A stretch of DNA of 64,000 bases from Sipunculus nudus (taxonomy: Eukaryota; Annelida; Sipuncula; Golfingiida; Sipunculidae), in the NCBI GenBank assembly GCA_026874595.1, contig JAPPUL010000068.1, positions 1,749,001 through 1,813,000 on the forward strand, written 5' to 3'. Both the position numbers and the translations under genes were made by a program. Under the pieces are notes generated by a model. That model saw only the letters and a list, made by a program, of their open reading frames with translations. It searched no databases and was not told the DNA's origin. Of the stretch, positions 62,352-64,000 are shown one piece after another (positions within the stretch are counted from its first letter, which is position 1; each line of letters begins with the position of its first letter).

Positions 62352-63710
62352 ATGAATCTGTTAAGGTATAAAATGGCAATAAACAAGGTGGAAACGATAA
62401 AGTACGTAGGGGAGGTAGAGGAAGCGTATGGCCTTACGATAAAAAGCAGAGGGCCACAGGTGGTAGTAGGGGAAGTATGTAGTATAATAACGTCGGAAGG
62501 AGCACGTGTACAATCGGAGGTTATAGGGGTATCGGGGTCAAAAGTTTTGCTTATGCCTTACGACGATGTAGAAGGGATAGAGGTAGGTAACATAGTAGTG
62601 GGGAGCGGACAAACATTAAAGCTTAATATAAGCGAAGATATGCTTGGGAGGGTATTTGATGGGATAGGGCGTCCACTTGACGGAAGAGAGGAGATATATT
62701 CAAAGAGAGAGTATTCAATAAACAATAAGTCTCCGAATCCACTTGAGCGCAAACGAATAAAGAAGGCGATCTCAACAGGTATAAAGGGTATAGATGGATT
62801 TTTGACAGTAGGGGAAGGGCAAAGGATGGGGATATTTGCGGGCACGGGAGTGGGGAAGAGTACATTATTGGGGATGATAGCCCGTCATAGTGATGCACAA
62901 GTAAACGTGATAGCATTAGTAGGGGAGAGGGGACGAGAGGTACGCGAGTTTATAGAAAATGATTTAGGAGAAGAGGGTCTAAAGCGATCGGTAGTAATAG
63001 TAGCGAGTTCGGACACAGTTCCGTTAATGAGGGTACGTGCAGCATTTGTTGCAACACGTATAGCGGAATATTTTCGAGATACAGGCAAACGAGTTATATT
63101 GATGATGGATTCAATAACACGTTTTGCGCGAGCCCAAAGAGAAGTAGGATTATTTTCGGGTGAGCCACCGACAATGCGAGCCTACCCTCCATCAGTATAT
63201 ACATTAATACCAAAACTAATAGAGCGAACCGGAGCATCAAAAGATAATGCAATAACATCATTTTATACAGTGTTGGTGGAAGGAGATGATTTTAATGAAC
63301 CGATAACAGACAATGTACGAGGAGTTTTGGATGGACATATAATATTGTCAAGGGGCTATGCTATGCGCGGACAATATCCTGCGATATCAATAGATGAGAG
63401 TATAAGTCGTCTTGCAATAGAGCTAATATCAGAAAAGAGTTTAAAATATGTAATGAAGCTGCGAGAGGTTGTATCGGTTTATAAAAGCAATGAAGATTTC
63501 ATAAAGATAGGAGCCTATGTAAAAGGAAGCGATAGTAAGATAGATTATGCAATAGAGATGATAGAGAAGATAAACGAAATACTAAAACAAGGGATAGCGG
63601 AAAGAACTATGATAGAGGATACATTTAAAGCTATATACGAACTTTTTGGAGACAGTAGTTTTGATGCAAGAAAAGATATAATGCTTGATTCTGAGCAGGA
63701 TGAATTATAG
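62352..63710 (+). CDS. fliI: flagellum-specific ATP synthase FliI
   Basis: 452 aa from ATG 62352, which has GGAAAAG as ribosome site; ATG 62373 is an alternative, and upstream in-frame sequence overlaps fliH and is not conserved. Walker A GTGVGKS at 164-170, Walker B VILMMDSITRFA. F1-beta-like ATPase that powers the flagellar export gate. Close to the family length (about 440 aa). The end overlaps nothing; fliJ follows after 37 bp. Confidence 0.96.
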   Translation: MNLLRYKMAINKVETIKYVGEVEEAYGLTIKSRGPQVVVGEVCSIITSEGARVQSEVIGVSGSKVLLMPYDDVEGIEVGNIVVGSGQTLKLNISEDMLGRVFDGIGRPLDGREEIYSKREYSINNKSPNPLERKRIKKAISTGIKGIDGFLTVGEGQRMGIFAGTGVGKSTLLGMIARHSDAQVNVIALVGERGREVREFIENDLGEEGLKRSVVIVASSDTVPLMRVRAAFVATRIAEYFRDTGKRVILMMDSITRFARAQREVGLFSGEPPTMRAYPPSVYTLIPKLIERTGASKDNAITSFYTVLVEGDDFNEPITDNVRGVLDGHIILSRGYAMRGQYPAISIDESISRLAIELISEKSLKYVMKLREVVSVYKSNEDFIKIGAYVKGSDSKIDYAIEMIEKINEILKQGIAERTMIEDTFKAIYELFGDSSFDARKDIMLDSEQDEL

Positions 63711-63747
63711 GTAATAAGGAATATAAATAGGCAATATATAAAATATT

Positions 63748-64000
63748 ATGAAGAAGTTTATGTTTTCGCTTAATAAGGTACTGCGCTACCGAGAATATGT
63801 AGAGAGGGGTAAAGAACAAAAGTTTTCTGAAATAAGGGTAGAAGTATTAAATCTTGAGAAGGAGATAGAGCTTGCAAATATAGCAAGGGTAGAAGCTCTT
63901 AAGGCAGGATTATCAGGAGTATTAGAGGGAGTAGAAGGAGTAGAAGGAGGAGTAGATGGTAAAGGAGCAATTAAAGGAAAGCTAATAGATCTTAGATACA
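63748..64000 (+). CDS. fliJ: flagellar protein FliJ, cut by window end
   Basis: The open frame from ATG 63748 runs off the window. It reads KKFMFSLNKVLRYREYVERGKEQKFSEIRVEVLNLEKEIE, a charged coiled coil beginning with the FxLxxVLxYRexxE pattern of FliJ/FlbA, the export chaperone that acts with FliI. A run of VEGVEG repeats (GVLEGVEGVEGGVDGKG) lies at about residues 53-69. Third export gene of the operon. Confidence 0.85.
   Translation, partial: MKKFMFSLNKVLRYREYVERGKEQKFSEIRVEVLNLEKEIELANIARVEALKAGLSGVLEGVEGVEGGVDGKGAIKGKLIDLRY

Overview
The window comes from an AT-rich, flagellated, Gram-negative-type (diderm) bacterium that respires anaerobically. The best guess is a spirochaete. It has a contiguous flgB-flgC-fliE-fliF-fliH-fliI-fliJ operon, several lipoprotein-type signal peptides, a periplasmic nitrate reductase, the futalosine-pathway menaquinone gene mqnD, a GuaB3-type IMP dehydrogenase and a giant NAD-glutamate dehydrogenase. 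NapA itself is of the Campylobacterota type, so the nap genes could have been transferred. The lineage assignment is inference only; no rRNA is present.

Layout. (1) 1-5353: one end of a very large CRISPR array, 82 full 29-bp repeats and mostly 36-bp spacers, with no cas gene in the window. (2) 5.4-13 kb: a decayed accessory zone. It holds a CAP-domain lipoprotein gene frameshifted by a 16-bp tandem duplication, a gatC pseudogene, a sigma-region-4-like/integrase-repeat/SNF2 helicase gene whose 5' part is broken, a truncated Rrp8-like methyltransferase joined to an antisense helix-turn-helix remnant, a frameshifted beta-helix protein gene and a membrane-protein gene with an internal TGA. (3) 13.4-18.7 kb: a minimal nitrate reductase cluster napF-napA-napB-(pseudo napL)-napD with no napG, napH or napC. 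(4) 19.5-32.4 kb, mostly minus strand: an AlbA_2 protein, a TetR-controlled four-gene operon (DUF2141, TetR, carotenoid/retinol-type FAD oxidoreductase, outer-membrane barrel), NAD-glutamate dehydrogenase, a DinB-like protein, a C45 peptidase and small Cys-rich lipoproteins. (5) 32.6-57.7 kb: housekeeping core. It has four tRNAs, tig, the rpmH-rnpA-yidD-yidC-jag-mnmE cluster, a CapD-type sugar dehydratase, hisC-mqnD on the opposite strand, pyrG-guaB3-guaA, dxr-rseP, an M20 peptidase and a DedA protein. (6) 58-64 kb: the flagellar basal-body/export operon, which lacks fliG between fliF and fliH and runs off the window inside fliJ.

How it fits together. NapF/A/B/D with menaquinone from MqnD gives nitrate respiration, though the quinol-to-NapB link is not encoded here. 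The right half is intact, purine-rich on the + strand and densely packed. The left half carries many inactivated genes, dispersed repeats and the CRISPR array. Short tandem duplications of about 10-20 bp occur throughout, in genes and between them, and one of them visibly inactivated a gene. The most unusual items are near-duplicate CRISPR spacers that differ at their repeat-proximal 5' ends, the composite HTH/integrase-repeat/SNF2 gene with an Rrp8-like methyltransferase fragment next to it, and the reduced nap cluster.
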